A stretch of 64,000 bases of DNA from DATJLY01 sp035518375 (GTDB taxonomy: Bacteria > Pseudomonadota > Alphaproteobacteria > ATCC43930 > CGMCC-115725), in the NCBI GenBank assembly GCA_035518375.1, contig DATIXQ010000104.1, positions 1-64,000 of the forward strand, given 5' to 3'. Every line of letters begins with the position of its first letter. Positions within the stretch are counted from its first letter, which is position 1. A program made the position numbers and the translations under genes. Positions 35,288 through 44,047 of the stretch are shown here, piece by piece. The notes under the pieces are model-generated. The model was given only the letters and a program-made list of their open reading frames with translations. It had not been told where the DNA came from and did not search any database.

Positions 35288-35363
35288 GACGCGCCTCCCT
35301 CGCCGCGACGGTTAGCACCGCCGAAGCGCCGCTTCCAGACCGGCGATTGGAGGCGCAGAAAAA

Positions 35364-35380
35364 TGGAAACTCTGTTTTCA
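35364..35380. promoter_or_regulatory. IclR-like operator candidate between divergent operons
   Basis: TGGAAAC-TCT-GTTTTCA, an inverted repeat with one mismatch, lies in the 164-base gap between starts 35287 (minus) and 35452 (plus). It recalls the TGRAAA...TTTYCA symmetry reported for IclR-family sites, although the spacer differs. No IclR gene is in the window. Confidence 0.3.
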
Positions 35381-35451
35381 AGGTCTTGAGCACCCACGAT
35401 CTTGCCTATCCTCGCCCGCCGCCGCACACTTGGCCGCGCGGGAGGACGGGA

Positions 35452-36498
35452 ATGCCGAAGTTCAAGGTCGTGACGCCCAAGGGAACGAGCTACGCCGTCG
35501 GCGCCAGCAATAGCTATGATTTCGAGAACGAAGCGCTCACCCCGCTCGACGCGGAAATCGTCGAGATCGACGGCACGTCCGAGAATGCCTTCGTGGCCGC
35601 CGCGCACGACGCCGACGCCGTCTATGCCAAGGGCGTCCGCTTCACCAAACGCATGATCGACGGGCTCGAGCGCTGCCGCATCATCGCGCTGGGGTCGGTC
35701 GGCGTCGATTCCGTCGATGTCACCGCGGCAACGGCGCGCGGCATTCCCGTCACGAACGTGCCCGACACCTTCATCGAGGAAGTGGCCGACCACGCGATGA
35801 TGCTGCTGCTCGCTTCGTTCCGCCGCCTCCTGCAGCAGGACCGCATGGTCCGCGAGGGGCGCTGGCGCGAAGGGCGGCCCGCGCTCGACCAGCCGCGCCT
35901 CATGGGCCAGACGCTGGGCTTCGTCGCTTTCGGCCACGTCGCGCGCCAGACGGCGCTGCGCGCCCGGCCCTTCGGGCTCAGGCTCCTCGCCTACGATCCT
36001 TACGTCGAAGAGCTGACGATGAGCCCTTACGGGGTCGAGCCCGTGACGCTCGACGAGCTGCTGCAGCGCTCGGACTTCGTGTCGATGCACGCGCCCTCGA
36101 CCGAGGACGCGCACCACATGCTGACCGAGCGCCATTTCCGCCTGATGAAGAAGACGGCGATATTCCTCAACACGGGGCGCGGACCCACGGTCGACGAGCC
36201 CGCGCTCATCAAGGCCCTGCAGCAGGGATGGATCGCCGGCGCGGGGCTCGACGTGCTCGAGACCGAGCCACCCAAGCCCGACAACCCGCTTTTGAAGATG
36301 GACAACGTGACGCTGACGCCGCACGTGGCGTCGGCCTCCGGCCGGTTCGACCCGATGCGGCGGCGCCGCGTCGGCCAGGAGATCGCGCTCGCCTTGAAAG
36401 GCATGTGGCCGCGCTCCTGCGTCAATCCCTCGGTACTCGAGAAATCCGATTTGCGGCGCTGGCAGCCTTATTCGATGGAACGGGGCCCGGCGAACTAG
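35452..36498 (+). CDS. D-isomer-specific 2-hydroxyacid dehydrogenase-like protein
   Basis: 348 residues. The pattern of phosphoglycerate-dehydrogenase/CtBP relatives is clear: ALGSVGVDSVDVTAATARGIPVTNVPD, VADHAMMLLLA, then ETEPP and LTPHVAS with the catalytic Glu and His. The dinucleotide loop reads LGFVAFGHVARQTA instead of GxGxxG, so two glycines are alanines. NTGRG carries the active-site Arg. GGGAGG lies upstream of the ATG. It is followed 12 bases later by a TPP enzyme gene. Confidence 0.85.
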   Translation: MPKFKVVTPKGTSYAVGASNSYDFENEALTPLDAEIVEIDGTSENAFVAAAHDADAVYAKGVRFTKRMIDGLERCRIIALGSVGVDSVDVTAATARGIPVTNVPDTFIEEVADHAMMLLLASFRRLLQQDRMVREGRWREGRPALDQPRLMGQTLGFVAFGHVARQTALRARPFGLRLLAYDPYVEELTMSPYGVEPVTLDELLQRSDFVSMHAPSTEDAHHMLTERHFRLMKKTAIFLNTGRGPTVDEPALIKALQQGWIAGAGLDVLETEPPKPDNPLLKMDNVTLTPHVASASGRFDPMRRRRVGQEIALALKGMWPRSCVNPSVLEKSDLRRWQPYSMERGPAN

Positions 36499-36510
36499 AG
36501 GAGAAGCGAG

Positions 36511-38151
36511 ATGAAGGTTGGTGCGGCGATCGCGGAGATCATGAAGCGCGAAGGGATCGAGGTCCTCACTGCCTATCCCGTGAACCACCTGATCGAATAT
36601 GCGGCCGCGGCCGATATCCGGCCCATCATCGTGCGCCAGGAGCGCATTGGCCTGCACATGGCGGACGCGATCTCGCGCGTGACGCAGGGGCGCAAGATCG
36701 GCGCCTTCTGCATGCAGAGCGGCCCCGGCACCGAGAATGCCTATGGCGGCATCGCCCAGGCGTTCAGCGAATCGATCCCGATCCTCGTCATTCCCGGCGG
36801 ATATCCGCGCCGCATCGCGCAAGTGGGCGCCAACTACAATGCGACGCGCGAGATGCGCGGCATTGCGAAGTCGGCGGAATCGCTCACCTCGCCTGCCGAG
36901 GTCTCGAATGTCATGCGCCGCGCCTTCTCGAAATTAAGGAACGGCCGCGGCGGCCCCGCGATCGTCGAAGTGCCGAACGACCTCTGGCACGAGGAGGTAC
37001 CGGGGCAGCTTGATTATACGCCGGTCGCTGCGACGCGCTATGCGCCCGAGCCTGCGGCCTTGAAGGAGGCGGCGCGTGTTCTCGCCAAGGCCGAGCGGCC
37101 GGTCATCTACGCCGGCCAGGGCGTGCATTGGGCCCGCGGATGGGGCGAGCTCCGCGCGCTGGCCGAGCATCTCGGCGCACCTGTCGTGACGAGCCTCGAA
37201 GGCAAAAGCAGCTTCCCCGAGAACCACCGCCTCTCGCTCGGCTCGGGCGGCGTCAGCATGGGCAAGCATGCGCGCTATTTCCTCGACCGCGCCGACGTGA
37301 TCTTCGGCATCGGCTGCAGCTTCACCGAAAGCAATTTCGCGATCGCCATGCCGAAGGGCAAGGTGATGATCCATGCGACGCTCGATCCCGACCACCTCAA
37401 CAAGGACATCGCCTGCACCATCGGGCTCGTCGGCGACGCGGCCTTGACGCTCGAAGGCGTGCTGCGCGCGCTCCAGGAATTCGTGCCGCAAAAACGCGAC
37501 GACAGCGCGGTCGCGCGCGAGATCGCCACCTCGCGCGAGGGCTGGCTTGCGGAATGGCGGGCGAAACTCACCGACAACGCCGCGCCGCTGACGCCCTATC
37601 GCGTCATCTGGGACATGCTCAACACGGTTGATGTCGAGAACACGATCGTGACGCATGACGCGGGCTCCCCGCGCGACCAGATCACACCGTTCTGGCAGAC
37701 GAAGACACCGCACTCCTATATCGGCTGGGGCAAGACGACGCAGCTCGGCTACGGGCTCGGCCTCGCCATGGGGGCGAAGCTCGCGCACCCGGACAAGCTC
37801 TGCATCAACGTGTGGGGCGATGCGGCGATCGGCTTCACCGGCATGGATTTCGAGACGGCGGCCAGGAACCACATCCCGATCCTCTCGGTGCTGTTCAATA
37901 ACGACTCGATGGCGTGCGAGCTGCACATCATGGAGACCTCGACGAAAAAGTTCCGCTCGACCGACATCTCCGGCAACTATGCCGACCTGGCGAAGGCCTT
38001 GGGCGGCTATGGCGAGCGCGTGACCGATGCGGCCGAGATCGTGCCGGCGCTGAAACGCGGCATCGCCCAGACAAAGGACGGCCGGCCGGCGCTCCTCGAG
38101 TTCATCACGCGCCAGGAGACCGCCGTCTCGCGCCATCCGCCGACGGTGTAG
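36511..38151 (+). CDS. thiamine-diphosphate-dependent enzyme (acetolactate-synthase-like)
   Basis: 546 residues with the three domains of the ALS/benzoylformate-decarboxylase group. The N-terminal PYR domain has VLTAYPVNHLIEYAAAADI and the catalytic Glu in IIVRQERIGLHMADAISR. A central Rossmann domain follows (RPVIYAGQGVHWA). The C-terminal TPP domain has GDAAIGFTGMDFETAARNHIP then VLFNND, the GDG...NN motif. No FAD-specific loop or regulatory subunit is evident, so a 2-oxoacid decarboxylase or carboligase is as likely as a synthase. It is cotranscribed with the 2-hydroxyacid dehydrogenase, which would suit 2-hydroxyacid to 2-oxoacid to aldehyde flow. Confidence 0.9.
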   Translation: MKVGAAIAEIMKREGIEVLTAYPVNHLIEYAAAADIRPIIVRQERIGLHMADAISRVTQGRKIGAFCMQSGPGTENAYGGIAQAFSESIPILVIPGGYPRRIAQVGANYNATREMRGIAKSAESLTSPAEVSNVMRRAFSKLRNGRGGPAIVEVPNDLWHEEVPGQLDYTPVAATRYAPEPAALKEAARVLAKAERPVIYAGQGVHWARGWGELRALAEHLGAPVVTSLEGKSSFPENHRLSLGSGGVSMGKHARYFLDRADVIFGIGCSFTESNFAIAMPKGKVMIHATLDPDHLNKDIACTIGLVGDAALTLEGVLRALQEFVPQKRDDSAVAREIATSREGWLAEWRAKLTDNAAPLTPYRVIWDMLNTVDVENTIVTHDAGSPRDQITPFWQTKTPHSYIGWGKTTQLGYGLGLAMGAKLAHPDKLCINVWGDAAIGFTGMDFETAARNHIPILSVLFNNDSMACELHIMETSTKKFRSTDISGNYADLAKALGGYGERVTDAAEIVPALKRGIAQTKDGRPALLEFITRQETAVSRHPPTV

Positions 38152-38166
38152 GCGCCGGGACGTTCG

Positions 38167-39180
38167 CTATTTCCCGCTGTTGACGCGGGCGGCCGCCTCC
38201 TTGACGAGGCTCAGATCGGCATGCGCCGCCATGTCGATATGGCCCGGCAGGAGACCCTGCGCCACCAGCTCATCGACATTCTGCTGCAACGCCTGAATAT
38301 TCGGCAGGTCGTCGGGATCGCGATAATAGTCGCCCTTGGTGAAGAGCCAGGGGTCGTAATGGTCGGCCGACTGCTTCGTCATCTCGCTGACGAGCTTCAC
38401 GGCCTCGGCGTGGTTTGCCGGGTCCTCCCACCAGCGCCGCGCGTGGATCGTGTCCTCGAGGAAATCGACCATCGCGGCGCGGTTCTTCTCGAGGAAGCCG
38501 GCGCGCGCGGCCCACAGGATCATTTGCGTCGCACCCGCGGCGTCGCGCTGCGTGAAGAGCGTGCGCGCCGTTTGGCGCAAATCCGGGTCCTCCGAGAAAG
38601 GCAGCGGGCTCGAGATCAGGTCGACCTTGCCGTCGGCGAGCGCCGCGCGGTGGTTCGGCATCGACACCTCGACGATGGTCACGTCCTTCAGCGGATCAAG
38701 CCCATGCTTCTTCAGCATCTCGCGCATCGGAACATCCATGGCGCCGCCGATGCCGCTCGAGGCGAGCACCTTGCCCTTCAAATCCTCGATGGTGCGGATC
38801 GGGCTGTCCTTCTTCACCATGTATTCGTCCGAGTAGTAGCCCGGCACGCCATCCTGGAGCTCATCCGCGATGACGCGGATGTCGTCCATCCCGGCTTTCT
38901 GGATCGCCGCCGCGAGCGAGGAATAGGCAAAGGTCGCCACTTCGATATCGCCGGTGGCAAGTGCCGGGATCATGAGCGGCGTACTGTTGAAATGGAGCGA
39001 CTCGAACTCGTAGCTCTTCCCATTGTGGCGCGCGATGCCCGGCTTCAAGAACAGGATCGACGGCATGTTGGTGACGATCGCGACCCACGTGACGCGGATC
39101 TTCACGGGTTCGGCGGCGGCGGGAGCGAAGAACAGCGCAACCTGCGCCAACGCCGCAACGATAAAGCCGAAGATACGCAT
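38167..39180 (-). CDS. NMT1-type ABC substrate-binding protein, paralogue A
   Basis: 337 residues with signal peptide RIFGFIVAALAQVALFFAPAAA then EPVKIRVTWVAIVTNMPSILF. Internal hallmarks are IADELQDGVPGYYSDEYMV and the C-terminus ADLSLVKEAAARVN. The same landmarks recur in the divergent neighbour (39324), so the two are paralogues. ATG 39180 is chosen as the signal start. No permease is nearby. Confidence 0.87.
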   Translation of the reverse strand: MRIFGFIVAALAQVALFFAPAAAEPVKIRVTWVAIVTNMPSILFLKPGIARHNGKSYEFESLHFNSTPLMIPALATGDIEVATFAYSSLAAAIQKAGMDDIRVIADELQDGVPGYYSDEYMVKKDSPIRTIEDLKGKVLASSGIGGAMDVPMREMLKKHGLDPLKDVTIVEVSMPNHRAALADGKVDLISSPLPFSEDPDLRQTARTLFTQRDAAGATQMILWAARAGFLEKNRAAMVDFLEDTIHARRWWEDPANHAEAVKLVSEMTKQSADHYDPWLFTKGDYYRDPDDLPNIQALQQNVDELVAQGLLPGHIDMAAHADLSLVKEAAARVNSGK

Positions 39181-39297
39181 GCCGTCCCCCCTCGCCTCTC
39201 CCTGCGCGAATTCTGCGCGGAAATCCCGCGTCGCGCCAGAGGGGTGCCCCGAAGGTCTCCCAATTTCTCCGCCGTTGGGGCAAGCTCGGCCCATCAC

Positions 39298-39310
39298 GAA
39301 CGAATCGTTC
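39298..39310. promoter_or_regulatory. 13-base inverted repeat GAACGA-A-TCGTTC
   Basis: A perfect inverted repeat immediately upstream of the ribosome-binding site (GGAGGG) of the gene at 39324, within the 143 bases between two divergent paralogous binding-protein genes. Position would suit a repressor controlling both; this is inference from symmetry alone. Confidence 0.3.
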
Positions 39311-39323
39311 CGGAGGGAGAACC

Positions 39324-40331
39324 ATGTTCGAACGTCTGACGCCGCTCGCAGCTCTGGGGCTCGCGCTCGCGGTCGGATCGGCGTCGCCGACGCGCGCCGA
39401 CCCGGTCAAAATCCGCATCGCGTGGGTGGTGGCGCCGGCGGCGCTTTCGCCGATCCTGTTCGCGCCTCCAGGCGTCGCCCCGCATCTCGGCAAATCCTAC
39501 AGTTTCGATCCCATTAACATCACCGCCTCGCCGCAGCACATCACCGCGATCGCGGCCGGCGAGATCGAGATCGCGGCGCTCAATTTCGCGTCGTTCCCGC
39601 TCGCCATCCAGAATGCGGGGCTCACCGACCTCCGCATCATCTGCGACGAGCTGCAGGACGGGCATGATGGCTACTACACCACGCACTACATGGTCCGGAA
39701 CGACTCCGGCATCACGGCGCCCGCTGGCCTCAAAGGCAAGGTGATCGCCGTCAACGGGCTCGGCACCGGCGTCGACATGGCGATGCGCGCCGAGATGCTG
39801 AAGAGCGGGCTCCACTTCCCCGGCGACTACACCATCGTCGAGGTACCGTTCCCGACCATGGCGGCAGTGCTCAACGACAAGAAAGCCGATCTCATCACTG
39901 CCGCGGTGCCCTTCGTCTATGGGCCCGAGCTCGAGAAGAACGCGCACACCCTCTTCACGATGAAAGACGCACTTGGCGGCGCCGAGCTTTCCTTCTGGGT
40001 GATGCGCGACAGCTTCATCAAGGCTCATCGCGCCGCGGTCGTCGACCTGCTCGAGGATACCGTTCGCGCCTATCGCTGGTACTACGATCCCAAGAATCAT
40101 GCGGCCGTCGTCGACATCGTGGCGAAATTCACGAAGCGGCCGGCAGAGCAGCTCGATTGGGTCTTCACCCAGAAGGACAATTGGCGCAACACGGATGGCC
40201 TCGTGAACCTCGACGAGCTACAGCACAACGAGGACACGGTCTATCAGCTCGGCTTCATCAAGAAGCCGATCAAGGTCGCTGATTACGCCGATCTAAGTCT
40301 CGTGAAGGAAGCGGCAGCGCGCATCAAGTAG
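39324..40331 (+). CDS. NMT1-type ABC substrate-binding protein, paralogue B
   Basis: 335 residues. The signal runs FERLTPLAALGLALAVGSAS; the mature part begins DPVKIRIAWVVAPAALSPILF. CDELQDGHDGYYTTHYMVRN and the terminal YADLSLVKEAAARIK parallel paralogue A closely. It diverges from A across a 143-base region and is followed by RlpA. No transport partners are adjacent. Confidence 0.88.
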   Translation: MFERLTPLAALGLALAVGSASPTRADPVKIRIAWVVAPAALSPILFAPPGVAPHLGKSYSFDPINITASPQHITAIAAGEIEIAALNFASFPLAIQNAGLTDLRIICDELQDGHDGYYTTHYMVRNDSGITAPAGLKGKVIAVNGLGTGVDMAMRAEMLKSGLHFPGDYTIVEVPFPTMAAVLNDKKADLITAAVPFVYGPELEKNAHTLFTMKDALGGAELSFWVMRDSFIKAHRAAVVDLLEDTVRAYRWYYDPKNHAAVVDIVAKFTKRPAEQLDWVFTQKDNWRNTDGLVNLDELQHNEDTVYQLGFIKKPIKVADYADLSLVKEAAARIK

Positions 40332-40496
40332 GCAAAAAGCGCCTGCGAATCGGGCACGGACGCGCAGTATTTGCCCATCATTTCGGGCGAGTGCCGCGCG
40401 TCTTGTGCGCGATCGTCCTGTGTCCCGAAATAAATCCTTTACGCTCACCGCCGATCATGCCTTACTTGAACCCGCCGGACGGAGGGGGACCTGTAA

Positions 40497-40880
40497 ATGG
40501 TACGCTCGGCAGTGATCGTTATGGTGTTCGCGCTGTGCGCGGCGCCGGCCTTCGCAAAGACGCATCCGACAAGGACGGAAGGCGCAGCCGAGCGCGGTGT
40601 TGCGTCAACCTATTCGATGAAGCTCGTCGGCCATCGCACCGCGTCGGGTGCGAAGCTCGATGCGCATCAATTCACCGCGGCGCACCCGAGCCTGCCGCTC
40701 GGCACCAAGCTTCTCGTGACGAATCGCAAGAACGGCCGCAGGGTCGTCGTCACAGTCAACGACCGCGGACCCTTCCTCAAGGGCCGCATCATCGATCTCT
40801 CGCCGGCGGCCGCGGCCGAGATCGGCATGAAGCGCGCGGGCCTGGCGCCGGTCGAAATCCGCGTCGCCTCCGAACGCTGA
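40497..40880 (+). CDS. RlpA-like double-psi beta-barrel protein
   Basis: 127 residues: signal peptide VRSAVIVMVFALCAAPAFA, then a single DPBB domain with ASTYS, GHRTASGAKLD, TAAHPSLPLGTKLLVTN and VTVNDRGPF containing the catalytic-type Asp. RlpA proteins are septal lytic transglycosylases acting on denuded glycan. This one lacks the SPOR domain and any lipobox cysteine in the signal, so it is a minimal secreted form. GGAGGGGG lies before the ATG. Confidence 0.88.
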   Translation: MVRSAVIVMVFALCAAPAFAKTHPTRTEGAAERGVASTYSMKLVGHRTASGAKLDAHQFTAAHPSLPLGTKLLVTNRKNGRRVVVTVNDRGPFLKGRIIDLSPAAAAEIGMKRAGLAPVEIRVASER

Positions 40881-40890
40881 CGCTTAGCGC

Positions 40891-41532
40891 TTAGGCACCC
40901 GGACAGGACACTCCCGTACCGCCCAGCCCGCAATAGCCGCCTGGATTCTTGGCGAGATATTGCTGGTGGTAGTCCTCGGCGTAGTAGAAGGGCTGCGCCT
41001 CGCGAATCTCGGTCGTGATCGCGTCAAAGCCCTTGTCGCGCAGGGCACGGTTGTAGGCGAGTTGCGAGGCCTCGGCCTTCTGGCGCTGTTCCGGCGTCGT
41101 CCAATAAATCGCCGAGCGGTATTGCGTGCCGACATCGTTGCCCTGGCGCATCCCCTGCGTCGGGTCGTGGCTTTCCCAGAACGTCTTCAGCAGCGCGTCG
41201 TAGCTGACCCGCTTCGGATCGAACACGACGAGCACCGCCTCGGTATGCCCGGTGAGGCCGCTGCACACTTCCTCGTAGCTGGGGTTGGGCGTGTGGCCTC
41301 CTTGATATCCCACCGCTGTCGTGTAAACGCCCGGAAGCTGCCAGAACACGCGCTCGGCGCCCCAGAAACAGCCGAGCCCGAAATAGGCCGCCTCGAGTCC
41401 CTCGGGAAAGGGCGGCTCGAGCCGGTTGCCGTTGACGAAATGCTTCGCCGGCACGCGCATCTTCTGCGTCCGCCCCGGCAGCGCCTTGTCGACGCTCGGG
41501 ATCTCGAGCGGCTTTCTCCTCAGCGACCACAT
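40891..41532 (-). CDS. msrA: peptide methionine sulfoxide reductase MsrA
   Basis: 213 residues. The active site GLGCFWGAERVFWQLPGV, then GYQGGHTPNPSYEEVCSGLTGHTE and HDPTQGMRQGNDVGTQYRS are invariant MsrA blocks. The C-terminus GGYCGLGGTGVSCPG carries the two resolving cysteines. It reduces S-methionine sulfoxide with thioredoxin. ATG 41532 starts a cytosolic extension of about 45 residues before the catalytic core, as in the longer alphaproteobacterial versions. Confidence 0.95.
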   Translation of the reverse strand: MWSLRRKPLEIPSVDKALPGRTQKMRVPAKHFVNGNRLEPPFPEGLEAAYFGLGCFWGAERVFWQLPGVYTTAVGYQGGHTPNPSYEEVCSGLTGHTEAVLVVFDPKRVSYDALLKTFWESHDPTQGMRQGNDVGTQYRSAIYWTTPEQRQKAEASQLAYNRALRDKGFDAITTEIREAQPFYYAEDYHQQYLAKNPGGYCGLGGTGVSCPGA

Positions 41533-41650
41533 GGCGCCTCTCCTGGCATGACCTGCCGCCATTATCCGGGGCGCGGGCACCCGCGCGCAACATGGCTCAG
41601 CACGGGCATGCCCCTTGTGCTAGGAGGACGGAACAGCGACGGAGGATCCG

Positions 41651-42481
41651 ATGGCGACGACGGTGGTGGTGATCGCGCAGGGCGAGATGGGATCCGGGAT
41701 CGCATCGCGGCTCCACGCGCACGGCGCACGCGTCCTTACCTCGCTCGCGGGTCGTAGCGCGGCAAGCGCCGAGCGCGCCGCCAAGGCCGGAATGGAGCCG
41801 GCCTCCGATGACGCATGGCTCGTAGCCGAGGCCGATTTTCTCATGTCCGTCATTCCGCCGGGCGAAGCCGTGCCGTTCGCGCGCCGCTTCGCGCCCCATC
41901 TTCAGAAGAGTGCGAAGAAGCCCGTCTTCGTCGAATGCAACGCCATCAGCGGGCAACGCGTCGAGGAGATCGCGGCCATCATCGTGCCGACCGGCGCGCC
42001 CTTCGTCGATGGCGGCATCGTCGGCGGGCCACCGGCGCCCGATAGGATCGGCGGGCGCATCTATGTCTCCGGGCCGCACATGAACCGCGCGCTCGAACTG
42101 AAGGCGCTCGGGCTCGACATTCGCCCCGTCGAAGGCGGCGTGGGGGCTGCGTCGGCGGTCAAATGTTCCTATGCCGCGCTCACGAAAGGCACGCAGGCGC
42201 TCGGCGTGGCGCTCATCCTCGGCGCGACGCGCGCGGGCGTGGCCGACGCCGTACGTCAGGAGATCAGCACGAGCCAGAAAGTGCTCTACGATTATCTCGC
42301 GCGGCAGATCCCGAACATGTACCGCAAAGCCTATCGGTGGGTTGCCGAGATGGAGGAGATCGGCGAGTATCTGGGACTGGCCGAGCCTGGGGCGCGCGAG
42401 ATCTATCGCGGCATGGCGCGGCTCTATGAGCACCTCGACAAGGAGCAGATCGCGGCGCTCGACCGCTTCCTCGAGCGCTGA
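41651..42481 (+). CDS. NAD-binding 6-phosphogluconate-dehydrogenase-like protein (DUF1932 C-terminus)
   Basis: 276 residues. The N-terminal Rossmann domain begins ATTVVVIAQGEMGSGIASRL (GxxxxG variant). DGGIVGGPPAP and VEGGVGAASAVKCSYAALTKG correspond to the substrate and catalytic-lysine regions of beta-hydroxyacid dehydrogenases. The C-terminal helical half fits DUF1932. ATG 41651 follows a GGAGGA-type site. Neighbours on both sides face other directions; the substrate is unknown. Confidence 0.85.
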   Translation: MATTVVVIAQGEMGSGIASRLHAHGARVLTSLAGRSAASAERAAKAGMEPASDDAWLVAEADFLMSVIPPGEAVPFARRFAPHLQKSAKKPVFVECNAISGQRVEEIAAIIVPTGAPFVDGGIVGGPPAPDRIGGRIYVSGPHMNRALELKALGLDIRPVEGGVGAASAVKCSYAALTKGTQALGVALILGATRAGVADAVRQEISTSQKVLYDYLARQIPNMYRKAYRWVAEMEEIGEYLGLAEPGAREIYRGMARLYEHLDKEQIAALDRFLER

Positions 42482-42485
42482 GGGT

Positions 42486-43289
42486 TCAGGCAAAGGCTCG
42501 CGCAACGAGCGCGAAGCCCACCAGGATCATGAGTGCGCCGGTCGCCTGCGCAACGCGCCGCTCGCCCGGCACCACCTTCTGCAGCAGCACGAGCGCTGCG
42601 AGCGCCGCCACCCACAGCAAATTCATGACGCCGACCGCGAACAGCAGCAACATCAGGACCCAGCAGCAGCCGAGGCAATACGTGCCGTGCGCAAGGCCAA
42701 GACGCAGCGCCCCTGCGAGGCCCGGCCGCCAATGCCCCATGATGAAGCCGAGCGGGCTCTGGCAGAGGGCGAGGCAACGGTATTTCAAGGGCGAGAACTC
42801 GTAGAGCCCGGCCGCGACGAAGAGCGCGCCGCCGATCAAGCCGCTCGTCACCATCATCTCGGGCGCGAACAGGCCAAGACGCAAGAGCAGCCATTGCGTG
42901 CCGACGGCGACGAACGAGAAGCCGGTCCAGACGATGAGGTATCCCGAAACGAAGGCCGCGCTGTTGACGAGCGCGGCCGCGCCACGGCTCCGCTCGGCGC
43001 GGACGTAGAGAGCCATCGTCGGAGCCGCCGTCGGCAACATCATTCCCGCCATCATGACAATCCACATGAGGGCGGCGGCGACCACATCGGCGAGCCCCCA
43101 GGCAGCAAAGGGCGTAACGAGCGCCATTCCGGCCATGTTCTCCATGTCGGGCATGCCAACCATGTCGGCCATCTCGGCCATGTCGCTCGCCATCCCGACG
43201 AGATAAATCCAGGCGAGCACGGTGATGATGGCGAGGCAGGCGAGAACGATCGCCTGGTCGCGCGTCACCACATTCTTGAGCCGGAGCAC
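42486..43289 (-). CDS. DUF2182 predicted metal-binding membrane protein
   Basis: 267 residues with about seven hydrophobic segments. DUF2182 hallmarks are MMAGMMLPTAAP, ALCQSPLGF and HGTYCLGCCWVLM. The first periplasmic loop is very Met-rich (MASDMAEMADMVGMPDMENM), suggesting soft-metal binding. It starts seven bases after the DUF1326 gene; these two families are regularly encoded side by side, with unknown joint function. Confidence 0.88.
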   Translation of the reverse strand: MLRLKNVVTRDQAIVLACLAIITVLAWIYLVGMASDMAEMADMVGMPDMENMAGMALVTPFAAWGLADVVAAALMWIVMMAGMMLPTAAPTMALYVRAERSRGAAALVNSAAFVSGYLIVWTGFSFVAVGTQWLLLRLGLFAPEMMVTSGLIGGALFVAAGLYEFSPLKYRCLALCQSPLGFIMGHWRPGLAGALRLGLAHGTYCLGCCWVLMLLLFAVGVMNLLWVAALAALVLLQKVVPGERRVAQATGALMILVGFALVARAFA

Positions 43290-43296
43290 GCGCGCG

Positions 43297-43917
43297 TCAG
43301 CCCTGCCAGCTGAAGGGCGCGTAGTGTGCGTTGTTGTGGCCGCCGCGCTCGTCCCAATCGATGCCGAAGGCGTGGATGCGCGAGCGCGTGGCGCGCGCCA
43401 GGGCGAGCGTCGAGCTCGCCGGGTGGCCGACGTTCACAAGCTGCATGGGCGCAGGCGCGTTGGGTCCGGCGGTCGCGCCTTCGCACGCCTGGTCGACGAG
43501 GTCGCCGGCCGTGACGCTGTAGCTCTTGCCCTGGCTCGCGAAGCTGATCGGACGGCGCTCGACGCCGGCGAAAGTGCCGATGAGCGGCGCCAGATGGGCC
43601 ATCGGTCCGCCCGCTTGGCCCGAGGCTATAGCGACGATCGCATCAGCCTGCGCCTGGTTAGCGCGCTCATCGACGACGAGGCCGACCGTCCAGTTGCCCT
43701 TGCCCATCACGCCCGGCGTGCGCGCCACGACGATGAAGGCAAGTCCGTCAAGGGCCACGCCATCCTTGCGGCCACGGTCGATCTGGAACGCGAGCGCGAC
43801 CTTGCAGTCGCCCTTGTCTGGCACCGCCGAAAGGTTCGAGCTGATGCAGGGACACAGGAACTCGCAGTTGCAGGTTTCGAAGTAGCGGCCTTCGACCGAC
43901 CAAGCCCCGTCTGCCAT
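43297..43917 (-). CDS. DUF1326 domain protein
   Basis: 206 residues. ADGAWSVEGRYFETCNCEFLCPC near the start gives the CNC...CPC cysteine cluster of DUF1326. VRHYAPFSW-like NAHYAPFSWQG ends the protein. ATG 43917 is the family start; an in-frame extension has no support. The gene leads the DUF1326-DUF2182 pair. A metal or redox role is suggested by the cysteines only. Confidence 0.87.
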   Translation of the reverse strand: MADGAWSVEGRYFETCNCEFLCPCISSNLSAVPDKGDCKVALAFQIDRGRKDGVALDGLAFIVVARTPGVMGKGNWTVGLVVDERANQAQADAIVAIASGQAGGPMAHLAPLIGTFAGVERRPISFASQGKSYSVTAGDLVDQACEGATAGPNAPAPMQLVNVGHPASSTLALARATRSRIHAFGIDWDERGGHNNAHYAPFSWQG

Positions 43918-44047
43918 GGCAGTCTCCTTCGACTTTCCTATAGGCCCGGATGCAGGGCGGGGCAATGAGCCGGAAGGGGGCACGGCCGCCCACGAGACGG
44001 TTGCCAAACTCCGTGCTTCATGTGTCTATCCCGCCGCGGAGGACGGA

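Noticed and set aside
34653..35393. Minus-strand open frame overlapping the SDR gene in another frame
   Set aside because: The SDR frame has all catalytic motifs; this one is an Arg/His-rich shadow.
43130..43200. Apparent repeated GCCATGTCGGCC-like units, possible repeat array
   Set aside because: They encode the Met-rich loop of the DUF2182 protein and have irregular spacing, so they are coding repetition, not CRISPR.
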